Assembly (NCBI GenBank): GCA_022316685.1
Contig: JAKJHU010001075.1
Location: 22,501 to 86,500, forward strand
Length of the DNA: 64,000 bases
Origin: Progne subis subis
Lineage: Eukaryota; Chordata; Aves; Passeriformes; Hirundinidae
Reading direction: 5' to 3'
Made by a program: the position numbers and the translations under genes. Below, piece after piece: positions 24,074 through 35,700 of the stretch (position 1 is the stretch's first letter; each line of letters begins with the position of its first letter). The notes under the pieces are model-generated. The model was not told the origin of the DNA. It worked only from the letters and a program-made list of their open reading frames with translations, and ran no database searches.

Positions 24074-24331
24074 TATAGAATCACAGAATAGTTTGAGTTG
24101 GAAGGGATCTTAGAGGATATCTAGTTCCAACTCCCCTGCAGTGGACAGGGACACCTTCCTCTAAATCAGGTCGCTCAGAGCTCCATCCAAAGTGGTCTTG
24201 AGCCCCTCCAACAATCAGGCACCCGCATCTTGCCTGGGGAGTGCCTCACAACACTCAGAAAAGTTTTTTTCCCTAACTTCTCATCTAACACGCTCTCTTG
24301 CAATTTGAAGCCACCGCTTGGTTCCCTCCAG
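24074..24331 (-). mobile_element. CR1 LINE, 3' fragment abutting the PRUNE2 CpG island
   Basis: Antisense CR1 terminus: 'atagaatcacagaatagttt', 'gttggaagggatctta', 'ccctgcagtggacagggaca', 'aggtcgctcagagctccatc'. It ends within about 140 bases of the GC-rich promoter and about 320 bases upstream of the CRE. It is one of the closest non-unique sequences to the promoter. Confidence 0.87.
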
Positions 24332-24647
24332 ACCTTTTGCCACCATGGAAAGGTGACCCCGAAACAGTCACTGCCGCTGGCCCCAGTGCCCTCGAGCCTT
24401 CCACTGATGAGTCTCACCAAACTTGAAATCGGGAACTGAGACACCGTCTTCCAAGCAACCCGCAACAGCCAAAAGCTGGTGCCTGTTGCTTTGAGCCCCT
24501 GCGTCGAGCGGGTCTCGGCGCGCCTTGTCCTCGGGTCAGGAATTCTAGTCAGAGAGCAAGCCGCCTCTTCCCGGGGCCCGGCGAGGCGCAGCGAGCGCAT
24601 CCCGACGCGGCGCCGCGAAGCTCCGCGCCGGCCCTTGCGGCACGGGC

Positions 24648-24655
24648 TGACGTCA
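24648..24655 (+). promoter_or_regulatory. Full-consensus CRE (TGACGTCA)
   Basis: The exact palindrome TGACGTCA stands 148 bases upstream of the PRUNE2 ATG, within the CpG island and just before the GC-box cluster. This is the consensus binding site for CREB/ATF-type bZIP factors. An unmethylated, promoter-proximal full site is the type that is usually functional, but binding is inferred here. Confidence 0.6.
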
Positions 24656-24666
24656 GCGCCCGCGGC

Positions 24667-24694
24667 GGGCGGGGCGGGGCCGGGCGGGGCGGGC
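24667..24694 (+). promoter_or_regulatory. GC-box cluster (Sp1/KLF-type sites)
   Basis: Four overlapping GGGCGG/GGGGCGGGGC-type boxes lie within 28 bases, about 100-130 bases upstream of the ATG. In TATA-less CpG-island promoters such clusters usually sit just upstream of the main start sites. That would place transcription initiation between here and 24,796. Confidence 0.6.
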
Positions 24695-24795
24695 GCTCCA
24701 CGGCGCGGCGGGGCAGCCGGGGCGCCGAGCGGGGCAGCGCCGAGCCCGGCAGCGCCGAGCCCAGCCGCGCTCCTGCCCTGCGCCCGGCCGGAGCC

Positions 24796-24831
24796 ATGGA
24801 GGAATTCCTGCGGCGCGCCCAGTCCCGGCTG
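24796..24831 (+). CDS. PRUNE2: PRUNE2 exon 1, coding part (residues 1-12)
   Basis: The ATG lies in a good Kozak context (G at -3, G at +4) inside the CpG island. It encodes MEEFLRRAQSRL, close to the known vertebrate PRUNE2 amino terminus, and is followed at once by a perfect donor, gtgagt, at 24,832. The exon ends in phase 0. No other ATG occurs between the CRE at 24,648 and this start, which supports it as the initiator. The transcription start cannot be placed precisely, so the 5' end of the exon is left open. The high GC content contrasts with the AT-rich later exons, as expected for a CpG-island first exon. Confidence 0.93.
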
Positions 24832-25070
24832 GTGAGTCGCGGCGGGGGGCGGCGGGCGCGGGACTTCGCCCGACTTGCCGGTGACTGCAGCCGTCGGTCT
24901 CGCCCCCGCAGCCCCGGGTGCGGCGCCCGCGGGTGCTCTCCGAAACTTCTCGGGGTGGTGTTGTGGTCCTCCCGGGCCGGCGGCGGGCAGAGGATGATGG
25001 GGCTGGTGACCTTCGCAGCGGCTGGGGCTGCGGCGTGTTCTAGGGGTGCGTTTTCTTCTCACACCTTGCT

Positions 25071-28000
25071 GCCCTCTAATTACTGCTGAATAATGCTCTA
25101 CTTTACGAACCCACGAGCCCGTTATTTGACAGGCATTGTGGGGGGTGTCAGCATGCCGTTTGAGGATTATTTGCACATTTCTTGGAACTTTAAGATGCAT
25201 CAAGTTGCGTAGTCGAAAGGAGGGTAATAATATGCGAAGTCGTTGAAGAAGCGTTATTTCTGTGGTCTAAATGGCACTTGCAGTAGGGGATAAGTTTGGG
25301 TAAGCAAGATATTAAATAACTGAGCACTACGCAAAGATTATCAAGGTTCAGCATCATAATTGTGTCTCAGTTGTGTCACAGGTCATAAATACTGTGTTAG
25401 GAATCACAGAGGTATATAGATCGTGTTCTCAAACGGCTTGTTGGTGGGTAGGGCCGTGCTGAAACTGCAGAGGATTTACTGTGTTTGCAATGACTGCTAA
25501 TCTACCCCAGACAGTGTGTGCTCTTTACCCCCTTATGTGCGCTGCAAAAGTAGGATGTTTTTAAGGCTGGGATGGTATTAGGCCAGCTCGATTTCCATTT
25601 TAGTTTTCTCTGCAGAACTCGGGTCCTCTGTCTTCTTGCCTTTCATGCATGCCCACTAGCCATGCATGGCCTGTATGTCCACTAGCTATCCTAGCTCTAA
25701 GAAATGTGTTCAGTTATAGAGTAGGACTGTGTTTATCCCACGGCTGCTTGTTTTATCTTGTGTTTTGGGGTATTTGCTACTTGTAGGGGCCTTCCTGGTT
25801 TCATAGATATATTAAAAATCTCTGGTGAGGGAGCAATCCTAAACCCAAGATCCTCTTTCTCTCAGATCTCTCATCTGACAGATATGGTTTTGTATCTAAA
25901 ATGATTTGTAAAAGTTGATTTGTTATACTATCCCTTCTTAGCATGCATTGTTGGAAGTTAGAGAAACAAGTAATTTTTTAGAGGACTGGAGAAAGAGATG
26001 AGAAAATTAATCTCTTGGTGGCTTCCTTAATATTTAACTGTGTTGGCAGATATTAAGGGTAAATAAACATGAAATGTGAAATTCTGGTCCCATGCCAACT
26101 AAGATGTTTTATAATGTATTTTTAGGAGCTTTAAAAATAATTTCCCTTGTGTTTTCCTATAAACAATTGTAGCTTTGTTAGCCCTCTTAAAAGATACTGC
26201 ACAGTGCAGTTACAAATCCTTAATACATTTTTCACACTAGCATTTCATGTATTATAAAATTTGAGATGGAGATGGAGGTGGTTTTGACAAACTTTCTGCT
26301 CAAGTAGATCATAGGTAGTCTTACTTGATGGACATTAATTATGCAATGATAATGCTTCCCATTAGTAAATTGCAAGCAGTAAAAACAATTTGTTTACCTC
26401 TAAAAGCAAATATTGCACTCATCTTTCTGAATAGCTTTTGATGATCAGAAAGGAATTGTCTAGAAAACCAGAGTCTAAGGAGAACCGTGGAGATTGGAGA
26501 ATAGATAATATTCCTTCTTTCATTTATATGAAATGAGGAGCACAGCAACTGAACACACCACCAGAGCACAGCCCTTTATATTCTGTAACGTGTGTTTTCG
26601 AAAGAAATGCAGAATTTTCTTTGCACCTTCTGAACCATGGGATGAAAAAACATGTTTTGGAGGCCTCCTCTACAGGACTGGTATTGAGGGGAGAGAGTGT
26701 CTTTCATTCTGACTGATGTTTCCCTGTATGGGCATGTCAGCTGAGCATGGCTGGGGGATGAAGCATCTGAGCATTGGTGTGTTCAGTTCAGAACAGATCC
26801 ATAAACCTTATAGGTTGTCTTCAGCTTGCCAGTTTACTCTGTACTACAGTGGCCTGAAAAGGGTAACCCAGAGAAATTCAAGATTTGCGTTTTTCAGCAT
26901 GAAAGGCTGATGATGTATTTTCCTTTCAGCTTGGTCAGGCCTTTTGTGGGGAATCGTTCTCGGCTGGTCACCATAGGCTGAGCTGAGGCCAAACAATGAG
27001 CAGTCTTTGTTTTGACATTGATGTAAGGTAAAGCTGTGCAGGGGAATGGGTGAGTCACTAAGGAGGAAGGAGCTGCTGTGTGTTGTGCTACTGCATCTTC
27101 CATCTGTGCAAGATGCTAAAAGGCCCACAGTTGTATCTGAGAGGCCTGATGTTGCCAGTGTCACAGTGCTGATACTTTACATCACGGGTATTCTTATTAG
27201 GTTAAAAAGATTACATGATTGCTACTCAGCATGTGTAAAGGAAAATTTCCTCCAGAGGAACAGTTGCTGTTCCATACTATGCAGGAGAACCTATTATTGG
27301 AAGTGCTTTGTCATTCATTTGGGTCTGGATCCAGCCACAACATTAATCAAGGCTATTTATATGGAGCAAATTATAGCCTGGGACTGTGCTGCACAAAGAA
27401 CATGCTTGTGTTTTTTGTTCTAAGACTTTCTATTGTGTACTTTCATTGATTTTTGGAGAGGAAAATTTTGTATTATCTGTTAATAATAAAGTTTCAACTA
27501 CACTATTTCTTCTTAAAGAACAATGGATTTTGCTTTTGTGGTTTGTCAACTCTAAAGCACCCTCAGTAATTTTCAGTACCAATCTTTAAAGTTGTTACAT
27601 ATAATCTATGTGAAACCCAGGAGGCAAAATTTTAGAAGGCAGTACATGATAGGATACAAGAAATGCCATACTGACATTTTTTCACATTTATGGTTCAGTT
27701 CTGCAGGTTTTTCTCCATTTTTTGTAAGTCTAGTAAGAAAGCAAGAATAGGTGAGACTTAGATGAGATCAAAGATCCTTCTAAACCATTCTGTCTTGTAC
27801 AGTGGGGGATTATAAACAGTAGAATACACAGACTGTTCAGGTGCTGAAATCTTAGGTCAAAATGTATAGCTGAACTAACATGTTAGCCCCAGCTAGAACC
27901 ATCTTCCATACATTTGGCTATGTCATGTGCTTACTTTTTTGTGCTTTGGCTTAAAAAAAATCCCCGAGACAGTGAGTTTTACAGTTTTACCATGGGCTTT

Positions 28001-31000
28001 GTTTGACAGTGGCAATATCCCTGTTTGTATGCTTTAAATTGTCTGACAATTTTGATGTGTATACTATGACTCTTCTACCTGAGTGAATATTTTTATTCCA
28101 CTTTCTCTCTGGTATTTAGTTAAGTATTACCATATCCTCCTTCTCTTCTTTCAGACATTTCCAAGCTAAAGTTTTCCATTGCCTCTTCATACATGAGCAT
28201 AATTCTATCACTCTGCTCATCCTTGGACTCTTTCTCTGAAAATTTTATTTAACCATTTGAAAACTAGGGAGTCCAGAACCACCTGTCAGGTTTAAGTCAT
28301 GACAGCATAAAAGACTGACAGTAGTACAATGACTTCTCTGTTGTTTCCCCTCCTCCCCCCCGCAATTTTCTTAAGGGTTCTTGCTATCCTACTTATTCTG
28401 TTTTACTGTCAGAAGGCATTTTTCTGATGCTTTCAGAGTATCGTGTAAAGTGAATGCATGATGTTTTTGCTACTTAGTAATGCCTTTTTTAAAGTATGAG
28501 AAGTCATATCTGACAGCGTACAGCACCTCTGTACAGTTAAAAATGAAGATGGGTTGTTTCCTCACATTTTTCCTAGTCTGCACATAGCCTTCATTTCCAT
28601 TTACTGTTTTTTTCCCTAGTCCCTCAGTGTTATGAGTCCTTTCTGCAGTTCTTGTAGCCAGTTATAGCTTTGACTCTCCTAAATAACCTGGTATTTTCTG
28701 CAGCTTTTTCCACCTCATTATTTGCCTGCCTGTCCTACCAGAAGGGTATTTATTATTTATGGATATAGGAAACAGCACATAGTGCATATTCTTTTGGAGA
28801 ATCCTTCATGGTTATTTTTTCTTCACTGAAAAACTGACCATTTCTTCCTGTCCTTTTTTCCTTAACTTTTCATTCTGTAGTATGCGATAAAAGGATGACA
28901 TCCCTTTTTTCTTTGGTGATTTTGCTTCTTTATTGGCCTATAGAAAAAATTTCAGTAGTGTTTTGGAGGATCCAAATACAATACTTACTTGTCCTTCTCT
29001 GCATGCTTATTGAGTTATTTAAGAACTTAACTTTAAACAATTTTTTACAAAAGTGTCATACTTCACAAACACTGTCTCTTCCAGACTATATTACATTATT
29101 AATCTCTTGGGGTTAGACTCTTTGAGGTACAGGTAAGAGATCCAACTAGAAAAGAGTGACTGATCAGTCAGTACAACATTTTGTATAATTTATTCAAGAA
29201 AACAAATCAAAAGTTTAAAGCTTCAGTGGTGTAACTTCAGAGTGATTATCAGAGCAATTATAAAGACATCAAAGTCAACTAAATAGAGAACTAAACATTC
29301 AGAAACTGCTTTCTCAGTAATTCTCTGATGTGGTATAATGTGTATTGAAGAAGGTACTTAGGTATTTTTTTAAGCAATGTTATGTACTTCAGACTGTTGC
29401 AGTGAAGTGGAAGGACTGTGAGAAGCTAAATCAAGGAAATCTGTCAAGAAAGAAGCTGTAAGAATAAATAATTAAATAAATAAAATTAAATTTACAGAAT
29501 TGCTTCTGAGAGATGCTGAAACAGAGACTGCCAGAGAGTGCTTTTTCCCTGGCTTTAGGTCTGGGCCTAATGGAGAACCTAATGCTTTGTGTGCTGGCTT
29601 CAGGGAAGTCAGAGAACAGAATGAGCCCCGGAAAGGCATAATGTGCTGATGATACGGAGGTAACCACATACTGCAGCAAAGTGCTTCAAACTATTAACTG
29701 AAAAATAGTCTTCCTCCTGCAGAGAACAGGAAATTAGCTGGGGAAATAATCTTTCTAAATGCTATGTCGTCTTCAGCAGGTTTTGGGAAAAAAACTCCAA
29801 ACCCTCTAAAAATTGAAATTCTTTTAATTCTTGCTGATACAAGAAAAGAGACCAGAATACTAGACCAATGTTACACCTGACATTGTAACACACTGGACAG
29901 ATGGGGTATTATGACCTCAGACAGGTATGCCTAAAGAAATATTGGATTGTGTGACTGGACATTTTCCAAGCTGAGGGCCAGACCCTTGACCAGGGGATGC
30001 CCTTGGAGAATAATAAAAAAAGCTTTAAAGGCACTGCTTTGATAGATAGGAAAAATGTGCTTGTTTCTGAGGCACAGAAGTTCAAAGAACAGTTTGTGAT
30101 GATGGCATGACTTGAGTAGATTTATGTGATGGCAGTTTGAAAACAAGCTGAGTCACTTACATGCTTATTCATATTGCCTCTTTTTTTCCTATCTGGAGTT
30201 TTTGTATCGATGGTAGGCAGTGGTTACTTTGAAACTAATGTTTGATTTAGTTGGAATAGTTTTGGCTTTACGGTAAGTGAGAGACACTACAAAAGTGAAG
30301 CAGAAGTTATTTTCCCAGAAACTGCTGAACATCTCCAAGCTGATGAGTAAAAAAGCTTTCAAACATTTAGACAAGGAATCAAGTCTTACCCTCTCATCTT
30401 CTTTGCATTCATCCAGCAGCACACAAGGGACTTGACTCCACTTAGCAAGGCACTTAGACGATGTAAGATTTAAAAAGTATGAGTAATGATACTGACTCCA
30501 GTTGGAAAACTCAGATACAGAAGTTGTATATACACCTAAAAAGGTTGCAGAATTGCAGTATCACAGCTGATTAACCATTTATTACCTAAATCTGTCAGAA
30601 GAAATCATGCAGTAGCAACTATGGAGTCTGTGTTTATTAATAATAAGGGAAAAAAAGTATTAACATTGCACCAACATAATTCTGAGGTAAATTTTTAAAC
30701 AAAGCATAGTTATGAGCAGTTACAGTAATATTGAAGGGCTGTTTTTTGTCATCATGATACAGTTTCAAGTGGAATACTTCCTTCTTTTAAGAGTACCACA
30801 TAATCAAAAATATTTCTTAACTGGGAAAAGAATTCAGGGAATCCTAAGAAAATTATTTAAAGAATTTACATCCAAGGGAAAAAAAAACCACAACAAAAAA
30901 AACCAACGAAAAAAATTAATGTAAATCTTGATTAAATTACTGCTGCATTGAGACATGAGAACAGTTTGTATCTATGAGGTTGCTGGAAGCAATGCAAAGA

Positions 31001-32124
31001 AAGGAAGGAATTGTTCATTCAGGTACGTAGGTATAGATATGTATTTGCAAAAGTCAGCAGAAGCTTAGTAAGGAGAATATTTCCAGAAAATGAGGTCTAT
31101 TAGCAAGGAAAATAGCTTCCCAGAGGAGCGAGAGAAGGCCTCTGCATATAAGCAAACCAAAAAAACCCCTGAATTAGATGAACATATGTAAAACTACTTT
31201 AAAACACAACATGTAATTGTAAGGACTCTGTACTGGGTAATTTAATAGTCTTTTACACTTCCACTAAAATCAGACAGACTACAAACATGGGGCAGAAACT
31301 GAGAATTAAAAATGTTTTTTCCCTATGGATTTTCATGGTTTGGGATGATAGAAATACTGTTTTTAAACAATAATCTATGTACCTTGCTTTTCATCAGTCT
31401 CTGGTGCAGTGATAAGTGAAGCACACCATATTGGTCCTGATTAGGCCAAATTCTATCCTGGTTAACTTTTGGGGTGTTGAATTATTGCATATGTAGCTGA
31501 CATACTTTGTACTTTGTTGTACACACAAATAAAATCCAAAGGCATTTCAGCACGGGGTAGTAGGGTATTTACTAGGGTATCACACGACTATTAAAGTCTG
31601 GCCATGATTCTGTTGTGCTAAGATTACATGCAAATACTTAATTAAATAATCCGTTCAGTTCCTATCTTGAGAGTCTGTTGGATATACTGGAGGAAACGGA
31701 TAAATCCAAAGTAGTAGTATGGTTGGTAATAGTTGGTTTTATGTTTCCCAACCTATTTGTTAACATTTTAGCAAAGGGCAGTTTTGAGAAGAAGTTAGAA
31801 AAAGTGAGAAAGTTGCTGAGGTTAGGAAACATGTCTTTAAGCCTAGGGACAACATCAGAGAAAAAGGAAATCTGACTACGCTTTCTGTTCCTCTGCTGTA
31901 GACTGTCTGAAGACAAAACTTAATGTTTCATTATTGATAGATGATAGGAAATGATAGACGAAGCAGAGACGGAGTTGAAAAGGTTACAAGATGTTGAGAC
32001 ATGTTTGTGAATGTGTTGGAGCCAGGAGGGTGGGAAGAAGGAGGTCTGTATGGGCAGAATCAGGGCCACAGGCTAGGCTTTCCACAGCATGGTTGTAGAA
32101 GCTGCTAGGTTACTTCTGCTGAAA
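25071..32124 (+). other. PRUNE2 intron 1, first part
   Basis: Intronic AT-rich DNA after the CpG island. I see no recognised mobile element or alternative first exon. Open frames such as 27,046-27,423 have no family resemblance or splice-site framing. Confidence 0.7.
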
Positions 32125-32129
32125 CCAAA
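32125..32129. repeat. Target-site duplication of LTR copy D (left)
   Basis: The pentamer ccaaa abuts the element and recurs at 32,790-32,794. Confidence 0.88.
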
Positions 32130-32789
32130 TGTCTTGGTTTGAAAAGACAGGTGTCTGCTAGGGAGAGGCAGACCTCTCTAGGAATAAGAAATTTAAATCC
32201 TTCCCTCCGTGTTATTATAATTTGGAAGATTGAAAAAAAACCTTTTCAGTCAGAGCTATGAGGAAGGGAATAACAGTCCTTTACTAGTAAATATAACAGG
32301 ACAGACAAACAACAACAGCAATTATAATAACAGTAAAACAGAACCAATAACCCTGAGGGCAAATGGTGGAAGCTCCAGCGCTGATGGCTGGAAAGCGGTG
32401 GACTGTCCTCGGCAGGCAGGGGGGTGCCCCGGCAGGCAAAGTGGGCAGTGCCGGAGAACCCGCAGTGGCTGGACCCGGGCTGACCCAAAATCCAGCAGGG
32501 CAGCGAAGAAACTCCGAATTCCTGGGCACTCCAACAGATGGTAGAATTCCCAGGACCAGACTCCTCCGTTAACCGTGGACTCCACACAGCTCCAGTCCCC
32601 CGACCGTGCTCCCCGGAAGCCGAGAGCAGGAGCTCCCCACCCTCAGCTCTCCGGGAGCTTTTTTTCCTCCCCCAAAACTAAGTGATCAACTCCCTTTTGT
32701 CCGGGTCAAGCACCCTTTAACTACCAGTATTTAGTCTCCTAGCAACTTATGGGGGGGAAAACATCCTACAGGAAACTTAACCCTCAACA
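32130..32789 (-). mobile_element. Solo LTR, family 2, copy D (PRUNE2 intron 1, antisense)
   Basis: This 660-base element reads on the minus strand from TGTTGAGGGTTAAG to CAAACCAAGACA. It is bounded by a perfect 5-bp duplication, ccaaa (32,125-32,129 and 32,790-32,794). It matches copy C in inverse orientation and lacks most of its internal TTA-type repeat expansion. It is antisense to PRUNE2 within intron 1, the orientation usually tolerated in introns. The GC-rich body keeps several reading frames open; none resembles a retroviral protein. Confidence 0.92.
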
Positions 32790-32794
32790 CCAAA
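32790..32794. repeat. Target-site duplication of LTR copy D (right)
   Basis: The pentamer ccaaa abuts the element, identical to 32,125-32,129. Confidence 0.88.
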
Positions 32795-35700
32795 TAATGT
32801 TTATGTGATTAAACCATCAGGTAATGACAACCAGAGTGTTAGCTCTGAGGGTAGGCAGGAAAGGTTAATGAGCTAACCAGGCCTGCAGGACTTTGCAGTG
32901 GGTAAGGTATGTGTGTCTAAACAGAGTATGATGCCAGGATTGCAGACTGGAGTTATAGGTGGGGTATTTTCATGAGTCCCTTATATATCTGTGATTTATA
33001 TTCCCCTGAGAGAGAGGTGTAGTAAAAGGAGAGGGAGTAAAACCTCAGCTTTAACTGTGCTCAGTTGGACTGCATGATTATGTTTATGTTAGAAGGTGTG
33101 GAATAAGTGTGGGATTTCAGTTTGGAAAGGGTAGGACTGGAGGTGCATACAAGTTTGTCAGCCTGGAGTCCTGAGGGAGATCAGCCTTAGGATTTAACTG
33201 GCTTCATAACTTTATTGTTACATTCTTTTTCTTACAAGAAGGGAGTCTGTTCCCAAAAACAGTTAGACATTTCCTTAGTTACAGGTGTTATCACTTGTTC
33301 TAATGAGATCCCAATAGATTATGGCACAGTAAGGACAGAGAATGGACAGTGAAGAGACGAGGAAGATATCAGAAAATTACGACGTCAGGAGGACGTCAGA
33401 TAGTTCTCCTTCCTTGTTTACTTAATCATTTGACAGTAACTGAATGATGTGTAATAGGCCAAACAGACCTGATGCAGTGGCCCATTTCCATCTTGCACAG
33501 CCATAACCTGCTTCTGTATATTTCCATCTAGCTGTAATTTATTAATCTTAAACCTCCTAGAGCACAGTTTGATTTTGAAGTGTATGTGTTTCATACTGCT
33601 TAATGATTTATCTGTTTTGTACCACTTAGGAAATTTTGATCTGGCTGTATTTAGATAGCAATAATTGTGTTCATGTCTCTTTATAATTGGCACAGTTTCG
33701 GTTTTTGGTTTAGTCTTGTGCGTGGAAGTGGCACTGTATGCAGTCCCTGTCGCTAACTAACCAAGTTAGCTGCTAAACCAGCCTTTGCCTGTGAGATACC
33801 ATCATGCTGTAGCGATCTTTTCCTTAATGGTTAATCTCATTGTGCTACATTGCGCTACACAGTATAAAAATGATCTTTCTAAATATGTATTTCCTTGCAC
33901 TTGTACAGTAGTGATTACAAAATCCTGATCAAAGAGGGGTTGGTAGGGAAGAAGAAAACTCTGAATTGTGTTTTAAGCTACTATAATCCTCTTATAAATC
34001 CTGGAAATATGTGGACTTAAGTCTGGAGACAGGCAGAGACAGGCAGATTCTGCTCGGTGAGCCTTGTACGCTGTTCTGGAGTCAGTGGGATGGGTGGAAA
34101 GAGGAAAACTTCCCTTTGATGCGAAGCAGAATTCCTCTACTTGGAATATATTTGACTTTTTCTGAGAAAGTGGTATATGGTAAACTTTTAAACGCTTGCA
34201 GGGACAGTCCTAAATATTGACAGTTGGCAAATAACCGGTTGACTAAGTCAGCAGCCTTTCTTTGACTTAGAAAAGGTTTCAGCAGTCAGTCCAAGTCATT
34301 TGCAGGCCTGGCTGTGTTACAACTGATTCAAGTGGAGTTCGTGACGGTTTAACCTGCTGGAAAATTAAGTTGCTGTGCTTGACAATGCCTGTATGCAGTC
34401 CATGTAAGTTTCATATATATTTACTTAGTTTTCTTACAGATAAATCTGTTAGAGACTCTATCCTTAGCAGTCACGTTACTTAGAAGAACAAGTGTCTTTT
34501 TGTGATGTACCTGAATATTGTGTCTGTAAGAGGGTGTTTAGATCTATATGAAATCTTGGAAAGGTTAGTCTGAAAGGTTCCTGCATGTCTTTTTTACGTT
34601 TTTCAAGTAGATAGCCTTATAAAGGTAAAAGACGAGATATGACTTAACTCCCCATTTCAGTTCCAGTTTCTTTCTGGTGTTGGATTTGTTTCTGTGCTTC
34701 TTTGATTTTAATTTTTTTTTTCTAAAATTAAACTAAAATAAAAATGGCAATCACTCATTCAGTTGAAATAATTGTAGGACAGAAAACAAATGAAATTTTC
34801 TCTTTTTGCAAGGATGGGCTTGACTGTTCTTTCTCTAGATTTAGTTGAAATAGGATGTGTGGTAATTTTTTGACTAGCAAAAACACTGTAATCCAAGTTC
34901 ACTTGAATTATAAACTTTTTTTTAAAATTCTGAATTAATTGCTCGTTCAGTCTGTGAGGGGTTTGTAGACTGAATGGTATCACTGGGAATGGGAATGAGA
35001 ATTCATTGTCTGTGGTAAGGAGATGATATACTTCTTCTCTATGACCCTAAAAGAAATCTGTGCGTTTATCTCTGTGGCAGGATGGGATTGTAGGGGCTGA
35101 TGCAAGATAAACTGTGCAGTTGCTGCAAACAGCTTTAAAATGTTGCAAGTTGTCTACTCTATTTACATAAAATTTGTTTTGTGTATGAAAGGAAGAGGTA
35201 TGGGATAGTTTTGTATGATTCTTTGCTTTCTGCATATTCTAAATGGCAAACTGCATAAACTTATATTAAACTTATATGAACCCTGCAGCTGTGAGGGATG
35301 TCTTCTCTTCCTTGAAAATTTGATGCATGACTTCAGCATTGGTGATCCTAGGGGAAGTATAAAAAGGTTTAATTGTAGACTGGAATTCTGGTCTTTGATT
35401 TCCAGAGACACTGGCTCATATCCTGTTTAAAGCACACGTGAAAATGAATGAAATAATCTAATATTAGCTATTTGTTAACATCTTAAAGATCACTGCACAA
35501 TTTTTAACTGTCACCTTTTTTGCAGTGGAAGAGGAATTTCTGAGGCTGGGTCAGAGGTATTTTACTTGATCTGTTTTGCAAAGTTTGTGCAATAGTTGTG
35601 GTAAGGTATGAGCCTGTCTCAGGATCAAGGTGTTGAGCCTTCATTTGAAAAAACAGTCAAAGTAGCTGTCAACTTCCCCCCACAGCCATGTATGATAATT

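Larger units (their letters stand above)
24470..25070 (+). promoter_or_regulatory. PRUNE2: CpG-island promoter of PRUNE2
   Basis: About 600 bases of very GC-rich, CpG-dense sequence surround exon 1, against an AT-rich background on both sides. No TATA box is evident near the ATG, so initiation is probably dispersed, as usual for CpG-island promoters. It holds a palindromic CRE, a cluster of GC boxes and a short repeat of the unit gcagcgccgagccc in the presumed 5'UTR (about 24,735-24,770). Boundaries are judged by eye. Confidence 0.85.

Noticed and set aside
24479..25089. Plus-strand frames of 118 and 97 codons around exon 1
   Set aside because: One is GC-island read-through in another frame. 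The other is the PRUNE2 exon 1 frame continued into intron 1 past the gtgagt donor.
24175..25203. Minus-strand open frame of 342 codons across the PRUNE2 promoter
   Set aside because: It runs through a CR1 fragment, the CpG island, exon 1 and intron 1. The Ala/Pro/Arg-rich composition reflects GC-rich DNA lacking stop codons. No family resemblance or splice structure.
27046..27423. 125-codon frame in intron 1 as a possible exon or gene
   Set aside because: Random-looking composition, no recognised domain, no matching splice sites and no conservation evidence available.
32230..32587. Several 69-113 codon frames on both strands
   Set aside because: All lie within solo LTR copy D, where GC-rich U3 keeps frames open.
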